Shown: positions 42,301-45,721 of the stretch, piece after piece | How the letters are laid out: the number at the start of each line of letters is the position of its first letter | Position numbering within the stretch: position 1 is the first letter of the stretch | From: Hermatobates lingyangjiaoensis | Lineage: Eukaryota; Arthropoda; Insecta; Hemiptera; Hermatobatidae | Direction: 5' to 3' | Length of the DNA stretch: 64,000 nucleotides | Assembly: GCA_026182355.1 (NCBI GenBank) | Contig: JAPFBL010000171.1 | Location: forward strand, 1,240,001-1,304,000 | The notes under the pieces: generated by a model | Told to the model about the DNA's origin: nothing | Databases searched by the model: none | Seen by the model: the letters and a program-made list of their open reading frames with translations, nothing else | Position numbers and translations under genes: made by a program

Positions 42301-45300
42301 TTAACACTGTACTAATAATGGTATTTTCTACTATTCTATAATTTCTAACGGTACTTTGGCATACCAAGTATGATCAAATTTTTGATTCCGTCTCTTGAGT
42401 TCGTGCTCTGCACAGATATACCATAGAGGAGGACATCATGATAACTGTCCTAGTACGTTTGCTAGTTATCCATAAATATTTGATATCCATATATAAAATA
42501 TTATCTTTAAATATTTTATATAAACATTCATCCATAAACTTTATTCAATTTCTAATCACAGTCGACGTCAATTTTTCAAGGAAAATACGCTCTTAGATTT
42601 TCTCTGCATTTATGGCGCTGTCATTCAATAGGTGCTATTGCATGTGATTGCATCATCTTTGCCTATTAACGTTCTTGATTCCAAATACTGGTTAACTTGA
42701 TCGTTTATTTTAATAGAAATAATTATGTATATGAATCTTTATTCTTTCTCCTCATCTGTTTTTATTAAAGGCATTTATTAGTAAAAAAAAAGTATGAATA
42801 ATAACATACAACTCTGAACTTTGATCATATCGTAAAAAAAACTAAAATGTGTAGAAAATAGAAAAGACTCAGCATACTACGATAGATATTTCAAACAACA
42901 GTTAGAAGATCAGAAGAGATGTGGTCAGACATTCTCAAAGCCTCATTACATCACTTTGTTTTCTTTACCGCATCTGCTTCGATAACTGACCACCGGTGGA
43001 AATCAATAAATTAATAACTGCTTTAGTGATATATGTATTGCTTCTTATCGTACTCCAAAATTTATGAAATTCTTAACATAATGGAAAATGTACGATTTAC
43101 CATATTGTCTATTGTTAAGACAATACTAAAAACGAAAATTCATGTATTTGGAATGACCAGAAAAGCGAGAAATCGGTAGTAGTTTTGACATAAAGTACAT
43201 GCGAAAAGGCTTTCTACTTTAACACAAACATTCACAACTCATGAATAAAATATCAAAAAATGGATTCAGAAAACTTCAAAACTTATAAATCCAACAAAAC
43301 CTGGAAAACGAGTTCGTTCATGATTTTTATATTTTACTTAAAACAAAGTAACAGTAACTTGTAAACTATAAAGTAGCATCAACTTCTCCATTGGAAGTTA
43401 ATTCACTGGAATAGAGGGTTAAATGATTCTAATAAATAATTGATTTCAATATAAACAAAACTGGATATAGGGTGGGATGGTAATGATATAACGCAGTGAA
43501 AATACAATATTTATCATTATTTACATCGAGTCCTTTAGCTACAATAAGTCGTTTAGACTATTAGTTATTTTCGCTATTCCGCTTAAAATTTAGTGGTTCA
43601 TTAATAGTAATGTATAAGATATTAGGTTTGTAAAGTCGAAGGTTCTATTTAGCAAAGGGAATTCTGTGATATAACACTCCTATTAGATTTAAATGATGGA
43701 ATAAATAGTTGGGTCCCATCACCAAGTTGAGTTAAGGAGAACCAAGAATTTTAAGATATAGCTCACTAATTGTGTTTACGAAAAGGTCGATAACTCTTCC
43801 CTTCTAAATTGTCCACCAAATCACTTTCAGTGCCTGTTTTATTGAAATATTTCACAGTTAGTAAAAGATGGACATTCTTGCTTGGTCTCTTCATGTATAA
43901 GAGTCTAGTGAATTACTATTTTCCATATGGAAAATATACTATATACTATGAAGCTATGGAGATAATTCCATACTTTCTTGATGATTATGCTTTTAAGGGC
44001 ATCATCATAACAACTGACATAATAGTAACACATGGAGACCACAAGGCATACCACTCTAGTCGGGTTCATCGGTAACAGACTAGGAAATATGCCTTAAGAT
44101 TGAACTTCCTATCAGAATTCTACGCCCTAACGTTAAATGAATATCTTCTTTAAAATCTTCTCAGCAATACATACATATTTATAAAATGTATCATCTTAAA
44201 TTATTCAGACCAACTTTTATATCAGAATACATTCTAATGAAATCAAATTATTACTTAATTAAGTAGTCAGTTGATGTCTATCAACTTTAATGCGAAAGAA
44301 AAATAATGGATCAGTTCAAAACGAGTTCATTCACACAGGCGAACTTGAAAAACCTTACGACTTTCAATATTACAATAAGACGTTGTATGGATTCAAACAC
44401 AAGGAAAGTAAATGATAAAGCAAAAACCTTTTCATCGTCTGATGAAAGATAGTCTGAGTATCTTCACCTGAATCATCTTCAGGATTCCTTCGTTCATTGT
44501 TCCTTAGGAACAATCATCATTTAGGTACATAAATATAAATAATCTGAGAAATAAAGAACTGAGTATCACATTCAGCATTAAACTTGAAACATACAGTTTT
44601 CAAGTTCAGCTTAACTGTCATCAAGAGAAAGGAAAGAAAGAGATACCAAGTACACCAATGGACATAAAGTGTAATCTTTCAACTGTTTCTGAACTGTTGT
44701 TTGTCCATTTCCAGATCATTTTTTCAAAGTTTTTTTATAAAGTACGTCTTATTGATAACCTCCTCCTTTCATTTCTTTTTAATGATCTTCTAATTTATTA
44801 TCTTCTCTAACTGACTGCATACCCTTATCTTACTTTTTTCAAAATAATTATCACCTTATTCCTAGTATACACAATTTTTTTTTATCCCAGTTAAAAATCA
44901 ACGTATAAACTCTAATCTGATATTCTAAAATAAAGATAAGATCATTAAAGCAATAACCGCTGTCATTAGGGTGACTAAATGAATGACCAACACAGATGTA
45001 TGACATAGTGGTCGAAAAATGTCAGTATTAACATATTGAAGTTTATATGTTAATAATACATGGTGCATATATATGTCGTTGAATAATTGACCATATTTGG
45101 CTAGTCATAAGACCATATTTTCTTCATAAGTTTTTCAAGAAAATTGTGAACAACTTTTAAAGAAAAAGATTTCAGCAAAATATGGTAAATCGTAGTCCAA
45201 GATTATAAGACAACCAGAACTTTTTCATTTTTCCTTGATTTCCTATTCCATGATTTTTATACTATATATATACATAGTACAAGTTAAATTCAACTAGTTT

Positions 45301-45712
45301 CTCTATTCCTTAAAGCGATTTTCAACATTATTAATCTCACAAAGGAGTATCATCACAGCAACAGCAGCTTGAATTAGGAAAATAAACCATACTTAATAGT
45401 AATAAAGAAACTATTCCGAATCGTATTTACGATTCGCGGCTCTAATAATACAAACGTCCCATTGAAAAATTATCAAGAAGAATTTTTAGCATAACATGCA
45501 AATAATGTCATTCGTCAAAGTGAAAATAGCATTTGTTTATTCAAATGATTAAATAACAGGGTCTTAGCATATTGAAATAATAAATGTGAACTAACCTGCT
45601 CGCCTATACCCGTGTACATACATCCTACAATGTCGTCCAACAAATTAATATCTAATTTTTGGTTGAAGTCAAGCAATTTGGATGCTTGCTCAGGCAACGC
45701 AGCCATTCTCAT
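1371..45712 (-). CDS. XPO1: XPO1 (CRM1/exportin-1) gene, 15 coding exons, C-terminus outside window
   Basis: Exportin-1 is the karyopherin that binds leucine-rich nuclear export signals together with RanGTP and carries cargo through nuclear pores. Fifteen exons on the minus strand join in consistent phase to give 891 codons (2673 nt); animal CRM1 is about 1070 residues, so roughly 180 C-terminal residues lie beyond base 1. Seen in order: the importin-beta N-terminal/CRIME region (about residues 35-105), the Exportin-1-like HEAT repeats (about 120-265), the HEAT9 acidic loop (about 422-446) and the NES-groove helices (about 516-567). Groove residues equivalent to human L525, C528, K534, A541, F561, V565, K568 and F572 are present at 520, 523, 529, 536, 556, 560, 563 and 567. 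All introns are GT-AG. Transposons sit only in introns, so the gene looks intact. Confidence 0.96.
2073..2321 (-). CDS. XPO1: XPO1 exon 14, residues 767-849
   Basis: Eighty-three codons beginning [17 protein letters not shown], including the conserved [15 protein letters not shown], and ending INFYLLLQ. Acceptor tttcag, donor gtgaat. Confidence 0.96.
2661..3588 (-). mobile_element. internally deleted mariner element
   Basis: A 928-bp element with about 29-bp terminal inverted repeats (2661-2689 and 3560-3588; one mismatch in the first 29 bases) flanked by TA (2659-2660 and 3589-3590). Coding on the minus strand: the N-terminal helix-turn-helix region ([29 protein letters not shown]) and the C-terminal [20 protein letters not shown] block are present. 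The segment with the first two catalytic aspartates is missing; the sequence passes from QDQKDLRKG directly to [11 protein letters not shown] near 2995-3010. Full mariners are about 1.3 kb, so about 0.35 kb is lost. It cannot move on its own. It lies in XPO1 intron 13. Confidence 0.9.
2720..3413 (-). pseudogene. mariner transposase pseudogene
   Basis: The remnant reads in three minus-strand frames: [14 protein letters not shown] (from 3413), then the HTH domain with [20 protein letters not shown], then the [11 protein letters not shown] block ending at 2720. Two frame changes and the missing catalytic core show it is dead. Confidence 0.88.
3749..5803 (+). mobile_element. Helitron-like element with a nested transposon
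   Basis: The left part has the 5'-TC start (TCTATACATAAAAATGAATGT and a TGTCTGTATG stretch) seen in animal Helitrons. The right end is CTAG (5800-5803) followed by T, preceded by a GC-rich CCCGGG stretch. The base before the 5' end is C rather than the expected A, so the left limit is less sure. No Rep or helicase coding is visible. The TA-flanked element at 4443-5011 sits inside it. Confidence 0.5.
4443..5011 (-). mobile_element. TA-flanked transposon, IS630/mariner-type remnant
   Basis: A 569-bp element with inverted ends (CAGGGTATCCATAAAGTCCA at the left, its counterpart ending in CCCTG at 5011), flanked by TA on both sides. The minus strand carries the C-terminal end of a DDE transposase: [20 protein letters not shown] (normally TPLDFFLWG) and LKAKITNKI. 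Only about 80 codons remain. Confidence 0.72.
6300..6690 (+). pseudogene. hAT-type transposase C-terminal remnant
   Basis: A short plus-strand stretch reads [18 protein letters not shown] and then [13 protein letters not shown], like the end of animal hAT transposases (MKxNKSxxxxxLTDEHLxxxLRI, KRCQ). Downstream, 6650-6690 resembles a hAT 3' end (CGGCCC, GAGTTTGAGGC). Broken and lacking the catalytic core. Confidence 0.5.
6824..7009 (-). CDS. XPO1: XPO1 exon 13, residues 705-766
   Basis: Sixty-two codons, [18 protein letters not shown] through SKSKDHAM, the start of the CRM1 C-terminal domain. Acceptor ttgcag, donor gtgact. Followed by a 4.5-kb intron holding the mariner and Helitron-like elements. 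Confidence 0.95.
7288..7480. mobile_element. mariner-like solitary end
   Basis: Begins ACAAGGTGTGATCAAAAAGC, which has the look of a mariner inverted-repeat end and 5' leader. No matching right end or transposase was found before exon 12. Confidence 0.3.
7700..7804 (-). CDS. XPO1: XPO1 exon 12, residues 670-704
   Basis: Thirty-five codons: [19 protein letters not shown], then [28 protein letters not shown] is nearly invariant in CRM1. Acceptor ttgtag, donor gttagt. Short and not visible as an ATG-initiated frame. Confidence 0.95.
8935..9150 (+). repeat. tRNA-derived SINE, copy 1
   Basis: Contains a B-box-like GAGTTCAATCCCC near 8999-9011 and a 3' body (GGTACCGAGCCTGTACAATG) shared with the opposite-strand copy at 48740-48920. 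Both copies have a CTCGATTT-TTCA stretch just after the B box, so they are the same family. In XPO1 intron 11, antisense to the gene. Confidence 0.55.
9552..9686 (-). CDS. XPO1: XPO1 exon 11, residues 625-669
   Basis: Forty-five codons, [18 protein letters not shown] through IIYNASK. Acceptor gtgcag, donor gtatgt. Only 383 bases separate it from exon 10. Confidence 0.95.
10070..10233 (-). CDS. XPO1: XPO1 exon 10, residues 570-624
   Basis: The split codon G|AG gives E, then [17 protein letters not shown] and CDLQTQQ, following FEFMH exactly as in other CRM1. Acceptor ttatag (an AG preceded by TTAT), donor gtaatc. The nearest copy of the 73-bp intron repeat ends about 138 bases upstream in transcript order. 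Confidence 0.95.
10371..10443 (+). repeat. 73-bp intron repeat, copy 1
   Basis: GGAACATCAG ... TGTTGTCCCTACC ... CATTTGCTCC. The ends are complementary (GGAACA with TGTTCC in other copies) and an inner AGGTA faces TACCT, so each copy can fold as a hairpin. Lies 138 bases from exon 10. Confidence 0.8.
11421..11493 (+). repeat. 73-bp intron repeat, copy 2
   Basis: Nearly identical to copy 1, with GGAACA/TGTTCC ends and AGGTA/TACCT inner pairing. Preceded by about 140 bases also found before copy 4. Confidence 0.8.
13231..13305 (+). repeat. 73-bp intron repeat, copy 3
   Basis: A divergent subtype: the inner stem is CTAGG facing CCTA, keeping pairing despite base changes, with GGAACA/TGTTCC ends. 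Shares its flanks with copy 5. Confidence 0.8.
13658..13731 (+). repeat. 73-bp intron repeat, copy 4
   Basis: Same subtype as copies 1 and 2, with the same upstream 140-bp segment as copy 2. Confidence 0.8.
14422..14496 (+). repeat. 73-bp intron repeat, copy 5
   Basis: Same subtype as copy 3. Its outer ends read GGGGACA and TGTTACCC, so the outer stem has changed on both sides. Confidence 0.75.
14800..15475. repeat. old, AT-rich inverted repeat
   Basis: Left arm about 14800-15075 and right arm about 15155-15475 are imperfect reverse complements; for example TATCTGTA-TAGTAAATAA-AAGGTAGAGAAT on the left matches the complement of 15270-15300. Arms about 270-320 bp with many changes. The purine-rich left and T-rich right halves come from this. 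Confidence 0.6.
15780..16130. mobile_element. Penelope-like terminal module, family A (three arms)
   Basis: The segment CGAAACGTTGGCAATGAGAG plus the following TTTAATTTGAACCTGAAGAACTGACC occurs plus, minus, plus within 350 bases. The GGTTTT...AAAACC stem before CGAAACG is the Penelope-type terminal motif. It abuts a (TA)n tract at 16141. The same family recurs at 23402-23660. Confidence 0.65.
16141..16176. repeat. (TA)n microsatellite
   Basis: Thirty-six bases of alternating A and T directly after family A module ends. Confidence 0.95.
16219..16398. mobile_element. Penelope-like foldback, family D variant
   Basis: Arms 16219-16280 and 16337-16398 are nearly perfect reverse complements. The right side holds CTGAAGA, GG/CC stem, GAAAA at 16319-16340. 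Followed at once by a (TA)n tract. It is related to the large palindrome at 35761-36282 (same TTTGAGT-TGTAAGTGTG tail). Confidence 0.7.
16401..16443. repeat. (TA)n microsatellite
   Basis: Separates the family D variant and family F foldbacks. Confidence 0.95.
16491..16614. mobile_element. Penelope-like foldback, family F
   Basis: Fifty-eight-base arms (16491-16548, 16557-16614) around an 8-base loop, almost perfect. A fuller single copy of this terminus is at 52213-52335, where GACCG/CGGTC precedes GAAA. Confidence 0.7.
17178..17203 (+). repeat. poly(A) tract
   Basis: A run of about 25 A with no recognisable retroelement upstream; could be a decayed retroelement tail or simple slippage. Confidence 0.6.
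17880..18114 (-). CDS. XPO1: XPO1 exon 9, NES-groove exon, residues 492-570
   Basis: Seventy-eight codons plus one base: starts [10 protein letters not shown] and ends NKLFEFMH. Contains [15 protein letters not shown], where the cysteine (residue 523) aligns with human Cys528, the leptomycin B attachment site. The nearby A, F, V, K and F groove residues are also kept. The donor is gtttgt, weaker than the others. Followed by a 7.6-kb intron. Confidence 0.96.
18284..19290 (+). mobile_element. 5'-truncated Penelope-like retroelement, family E
   Basis: A plus-strand copy that keeps the end of the reverse transcriptase region, the GIY-YIG endonuclease and the 3' terminal module. Its 5' limit is a 15-bp inverted pair (18284-18298 with 18317-18331). 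The 3' end runs through CTGACGA...GAAAG (19188-19216) to a TTTCACGTGTTTATGTGAAA stretch, then (TA)n at 19291. It lies in XPO1 intron 8, 170 bases from exon 9, in the opposite orientation to the gene. Confidence 0.8.
18364..18990 (+). CDS. Penelope-like RT tail and GIY-YIG endonuclease (truncated ORF)
   Basis: 208 codons from the first ATG, but the homology ([20 protein letters not shown]) begins upstream near 18305, so the ATG is not the natural start. The region [13 protein letters not shown] matches the end of the PLE reverse transcriptase. The endonuclease shows GIY (residues about 105-107), a CxxC (PCKNC), YIG (IYIGQTG), an Arg (KTRVKQH) and a Glu (IIESSLI) in the spacing of PLE GIY-YIG nucleases. 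No stop or frameshift breaks it. Without the RT core it cannot copy itself; the nuclease fold could still be intact. Confidence 0.85.
   Translation: MFLRTLRVSSPEFLNEEINNIWSIALSLKYPSSYIDLALKGAKKTFSNTSTEPLLLSNSIVLPYHESLDPLPRLAKQLDFNIVFSNHNNVGNMLIKNSPSELESAGIYKIPCKNCHKIYIGQTGKSLKTRVKQHQYNVSRQEKSSALFLHIKNENHHIDWTGAKFITYEKSMLLRNIIESSLIKFNRSNIINISNGLSSNLILSSRGQ
19291..19311. repeat. (TA)n microsatellite between two Penelope-like copies
   Basis: Lies exactly between the 3' end of the family E copy and the 3' end of the oppositely oriented family B copy. Confidence 0.95.
19312..19950 (-). mobile_element. 5'-truncated Penelope-like element, family B copy 1
   Basis: A minus-strand copy bounded by (TA)n on both sides. 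It contains the GIY-YIG domain (19658-19950), a short 3' UTR and the terminal CTGATGA / GAAC-GTTC stem / GAAA module at 19376-19399. A second copy of the same family lies at 55046-55530. Confidence 0.8.
19658..19950 (-). pseudogene. Penelope-like GIY-YIG endonuclease fragment, family B
   Basis: Reads [20 protein letters not shown] and then [20 protein letters not shown] and [10 protein letters not shown]. The GIY position is VYR, with a CxxC pair and FYIG. The 5' limit is a (TA)n tract, so there is no start codon of its own; the RT domain is absent. Confidence 0.8.
19951..19996. repeat. (TA)n microsatellite
   Basis: Adjoins the truncated 5' side of the family B copy and lies 78 bases before the Helitron. 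Confidence 0.95.
20084..20494 (+). repeat. 138-bp tandem repeat, three units, in Helitron 5' region
   Basis: Units start at 20084, 20222 and 20360 and are almost identical (TTTGTTCGTCTGTATGTTTG, GGCCACATGTGG, TTTAGGCCAC). 138 is a multiple of 3, so one open frame crosses all three; that frame is a by-product, not a gene. Confidence 0.95.
20497..20640 (+). repeat. 69-bp direct repeat with inverted flank
   Basis: CCCACATCAACCATAGACAA and the following AAACCTTTG-GCATCCCTGG are present twice (from 20511 and 20580). Between them GGGCTCCCAGTGGGGGG is the complement of CCCCCCACTGGGAGCCC at 20497-20513. Confidence 0.9.
20659..20722. repeat. (GT)n-(AC)n palindromic microsatellite
   Basis: About six GT units, GTTTTGCTAACAAAAC, then about twenty AC units; the two halves can pair as a hairpin. 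Confidence 0.9.
21057..22160 (+). pseudogene. Helitron Pif1-type helicase, N-terminal two thirds
   Basis: 367 codons. [20 protein letters not shown] is the conserved Helitron segment before the helicase. Helicase motifs: Walker [10 protein letters not shown] (about residue 215), motif Ia VASSGIAA, Walker [10 protein letters not shown] (about 295), and [15 protein letters not shown] (motif III). It is out of frame with the upstream [17 protein letters not shown] (21018-21067) and ends at TGA at 22158, where a one-base shift would continue into the next segment. Confidence 0.88.
22157..22936 (+). pseudogene. Helitron helicase, C-terminal third, frameshifted
   Basis: Continues [20 protein letters not shown] to 22489, breaks again, and resumes as [16 protein letters not shown] and [19 protein letters not shown] (motif VI region) and FSHGQLYLA, ending at 22936. 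At least two frame changes separate the parts. The order matches intact Helitron helicases. Confidence 0.85.
23215..23346. mobile_element. near-perfect palindrome, Penelope-like foldback
   Basis: Arms 23215-23275 and 23287-23346 around an 11-base loop. The loop edge TTGCCAACGAGAG resembles the family A motif. Flanked by (TA)n. Confidence 0.7.
23379..23400. repeat. (TA)n microsatellite
   Basis: Separates the palindrome from the family A copy. Confidence 0.9.
23402..23670. mobile_element. Penelope-like module, family A, inverted pair
   Basis: A minus-strand terminus at 23402-23480 and a plus-strand one at 23560-23660 match the module at 15780-16130, including GTTGGCAATGAGAGTTTAAT and the GAACTGACCGAGTCC tail. 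Confidence 0.7.
23705..23741. repeat. (TA)n microsatellite
   Basis: Adjoins the family E foldback. Confidence 0.9.
23742..23960. mobile_element. Penelope-like foldback, family E
   Basis: The 3' terminus of the 18.3-kb element (GACTCTGACGAAGACCGCTT, TCTTAGTCTTGTTTTCCC) in both orientations around about 23870. Cores at 23817-23845 (minus) and 23885-23912 (plus). Confidence 0.75.
24125..24367 (-). CDS. XPO1: XPO1 exon 8, residues 411-491
   Basis: Eighty-one codons, starting [19 protein letters not shown] and ending SWKNLNT. Holds the acidic HEAT9 loop ([18 protein letters not shown]) that couples RanGTP and cargo binding. Strongly conserved. Acceptor ttacag, donor gtaaat. Confidence 0.96.
24698..24785. 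repeat. perfect 40-bp palindrome with 8-base loop
   Basis: Arms 24698-24737 and 24746-24785 are exact reverse complements around TCATTTGT. No microsatellite or known terminus adjoins it. It is in intron 7, 330 bases from exon 8. Confidence 0.9.
25320..26250 (+). repeat. dispersed repeat R, copy 1 (interrupted)
   Basis: Shares a left block (AAAAAATCTGG-TGG-CTACAC-CTACTTT) and a right block (TTTTGTGTAAAATATC, ATCCATCAAAGATT, AAAACGTCATAAA, TTTCACGATCACTATA) with 38640-40140. Its middle is replaced by the non-LTR fragment at 25530-25945. No coding seen. Confidence 0.75.
25530..25945 (+). mobile_element. non-LTR retrotransposon 3' end
   Basis: At 25655-25735 the plus strand reads [20 protein letters not shown], the CxxC...H zinc-binding motif near the C-terminus of many non-LTR elements, followed by a stop and a 3' UTR with [22 protein letters not shown] coding in another frame. 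It ends in an AATAATAATAATAATAG tail. GC-richer than its surroundings. 5'-truncated. Confidence 0.65.
26393..26587 (-). CDS. XPO1: XPO1 exon 7, residues 346-410
   Basis: Sixty-five codons, [20 protein letters not shown] through [11 protein letters not shown]. The central part ([20 protein letters not shown]) is where CRM1 proteins differ most, and here it is about one residue shorter than the human loop. Acceptor tttcag, donor gtgagt. Confidence 0.93.
27250..27768. mobile_element. Penelope-like foldback, family G
   Basis: Two diverged arms (about 27250-27500 and 27550-27768): both contain TTACATGAAGG...AGAGAGG and end in CGAAA-G---GG-GAGAGAAGTAGT. Terminal cores at 27303-27330 (minus; GAC/GTC stem) and 27691-27719 (plus; GACA/TGTC stem). 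The right arm carries CGAAACGTTGGC, shared with family A. Confidence 0.75.
27920..28660 (-). mobile_element. Penelope-like element, family C, 5'-truncated
   Basis: A minus-strand copy with a broken GIY-YIG domain (28389-28600) and the terminal core CTGATGA / GATG-CATC / GAAAT at 27997-28017. The terminus (ATATAGTAGTGAG) is the same as in the foldback at 35556-35750. Confidence 0.7.
28389..28649 (-). pseudogene. Penelope-like GIY-YIG fragment, family C
   Basis: Reads [20 protein letters not shown], then [15 protein letters not shown], before a frame change. The GIY position is CVY, and YVG replaces YIG. Downstream HLSFNDCF-like and [14 protein letters not shown] segments appear in other frames. 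Confidence 0.75.
28835..29119 (-). CDS. XPO1: XPO1 exon 6, residues 251-345
   Basis: Ninety-five codons beginning [20 protein letters not shown], including [12 protein letters not shown] and [17 protein letters not shown] place the donor at gttagt (28834-28829), which gives an in-phase join to exon 7. It leaves a slightly shorter linker ([11 protein letters not shown]) than vertebrate CRM1, so this 3' boundary is the least certain of the set. Confidence 0.9.
29578..29697 (-). CDS. XPO1: XPO1 exon 5, residues 211-250
   Basis: Exactly 40 codons, beginning [17 protein letters not shown] and ending INTLIFK, with the conserved [13 protein letters not shown]. Acceptor tttttttcag, donor gtaatt. Lies between two introns; the upstream intron holds the hAT MITE 68 bases away. 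Confidence 0.95.
29765..30232. mobile_element. hAT MITE with 8-bp target duplication
   Basis: A 468-bp element, CAGTGTTTCCCAAAGTGG at the left and ...AAACACTG at the right, flanked by perfect AACTAAGC (29757-29764 and 30233-30240). The CAGTGTTT ends and 8-bp duplication identify hAT. No transposase. GC-rich ends, AT-rich middle. In XPO1 intron 4. Confidence 0.93.
31271..31501 (-). CDS. XPO1: XPO1 exon 4, residues 134-210
   Basis: Seventy-seven codons, beginning [19 protein letters not shown] and ending FDLCQYVM; includes [16 protein letters not shown], a signature of the Exportin-1-like domain. Flanked by tttcag and gtatga. No ATG-led frame covers it well; it was found by reading the minus strand between exons 3 and 5. 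Confidence 0.95.
31502..34517. other. XPO1 intron 3, no recognised element
   Basis: AT-rich intronic DNA with A-runs near 34050-34105. Read on both strands; no coding, transposon end or structured repeat recognised. Confidence 0.5.
34518..34624 (-). CDS. XPO1: XPO1 exon 3, residues 98-133
   Basis: Encodes [17 protein letters not shown] through KLNMILVQ, highly conserved in CRM1. The acceptor is ttgcag and the donor gtacgt. With the carried base, 107 nt restores phase 0. Confidence 0.96.
34625..35555. other. XPO1 intron 2, left part
   Basis: Mostly AT-rich sequence. A minus-strand CTCCTGAAGACTGC near 34850 and a CACTCACGATTCTCAATA stretch look like a worn Penelope-type terminus, but the stem is not preserved. 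Confidence 0.35.
35556..35750. mobile_element. Penelope-like foldback, family C
   Basis: Left arm 35575-35640 and right arm 35695-35750 are inverted copies (CTAGAATTTAAAA, CACATAGAAAGGAAACCACT). Core CTGAAGA...GAAAT at 35674-35694. Ends in a short (TA)n. Confidence 0.7.
35761..36282. mobile_element. near-perfect 0.5-kb palindrome, Penelope-like family D
   Basis: Left arm 35761-36021, right arm 36029-36282, 7-base loop, with very few differences. Each arm holds the core CTGAAGA / GGAT-ATCC / GAAAA (35822-35842 minus, 36201-36221 plus), a GC-rich stretch (about 35870-35940 and complement) unlike the rest of the window, and an A-rich inner part. (TA)n starts 40 bases to the right. Confidence 0.85.
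36322..36365. repeat. (TA)n microsatellite
   Basis: Forty-four bases, right of the 0.5-kb palindrome. Confidence 0.95.
36777..36951 (-). CDS. XPO1: XPO1 exon 2, residues 40-98
   Basis: Begins [18 protein letters not shown] and ends NQCEG, the CRIME/importin-beta N-terminal segment that contacts RanGTP. Acceptor cag at 36954-36952, donor gtaag at 36776-36772. Ends in phase 1 and joins exon 3 through the split glycine codon. Preceded by the largest intron (8.6 kb). Confidence 0.96.
36952..38639. other. XPO1 intron 1, right of exon 2
   Basis: AT-rich DNA with one long plus-strand open frame (37050-37550) that I judge to be chance. No repeat ends recognised. Confidence 0.45.
38640..40140 (+). 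repeat. dispersed repeat R, copy 2 (long)
   Basis: About 1.5 kb without coding. A TACTATAAGTAA motif near the left (38685-38697) and its complement near the right (40120-40135) suggest inverted ends. Related to 25320-26250. The 3' half includes a short CA-rich run at 40000-40020. Likely a non-autonomous DNA element. Confidence 0.65.
41109..42465 (+). mobile_element. Helitron, 1.36 kb, internally deleted
   Basis: Starts TCTATATAAATAAAAGAAAG after A and ends CTAG before T (42462-42465). Two related segments (GTCACAAGTAAACTCAG...) are repeated near the 5' end. Only the helicase C-terminus remains. Its sequence differs clearly from the 20-kb Helitron, so it is a different family. Confidence 0.78.
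42089..42304 (+). pseudogene. Helitron helicase C-terminal fragment
   Basis: Seventy-one codons, [17 protein letters not shown] then [20 protein letters not shown] and NVVYTEEF, matching motif VI and the C-terminus. Upstream at 41765-41860 the remnant [20 protein letters not shown] comes from the same protein in another frame. Confidence 0.82.
42466..45595. other. XPO1 intron 1, promoter-proximal part
   Basis: No coding exon or transposon recognised on either strand. Confidence 0.45.
45596..45712 (-). CDS. XPO1: XPO1 exon 1 (first coding exon), residues 1-39
   Basis: Starts [16 protein letters not shown] and ends GIGEQ, matching the CRM1 N-terminus ([14 protein letters not shown]). Two in-frame ATGs exist, at 45712 and 45706; the upstream one is taken, though either gives a normal N-terminus. 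The donor after CAG is gttag (45595-45591). A pyrimidine-rich stretch ending in AG at 45724-45723 suggests the ATG exon begins at 45722 and that a non-coding 5' exon lies further upstream; I could not locate it. Confidence 0.93.
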
Positions 45713-45721
45713 TGGAAACCA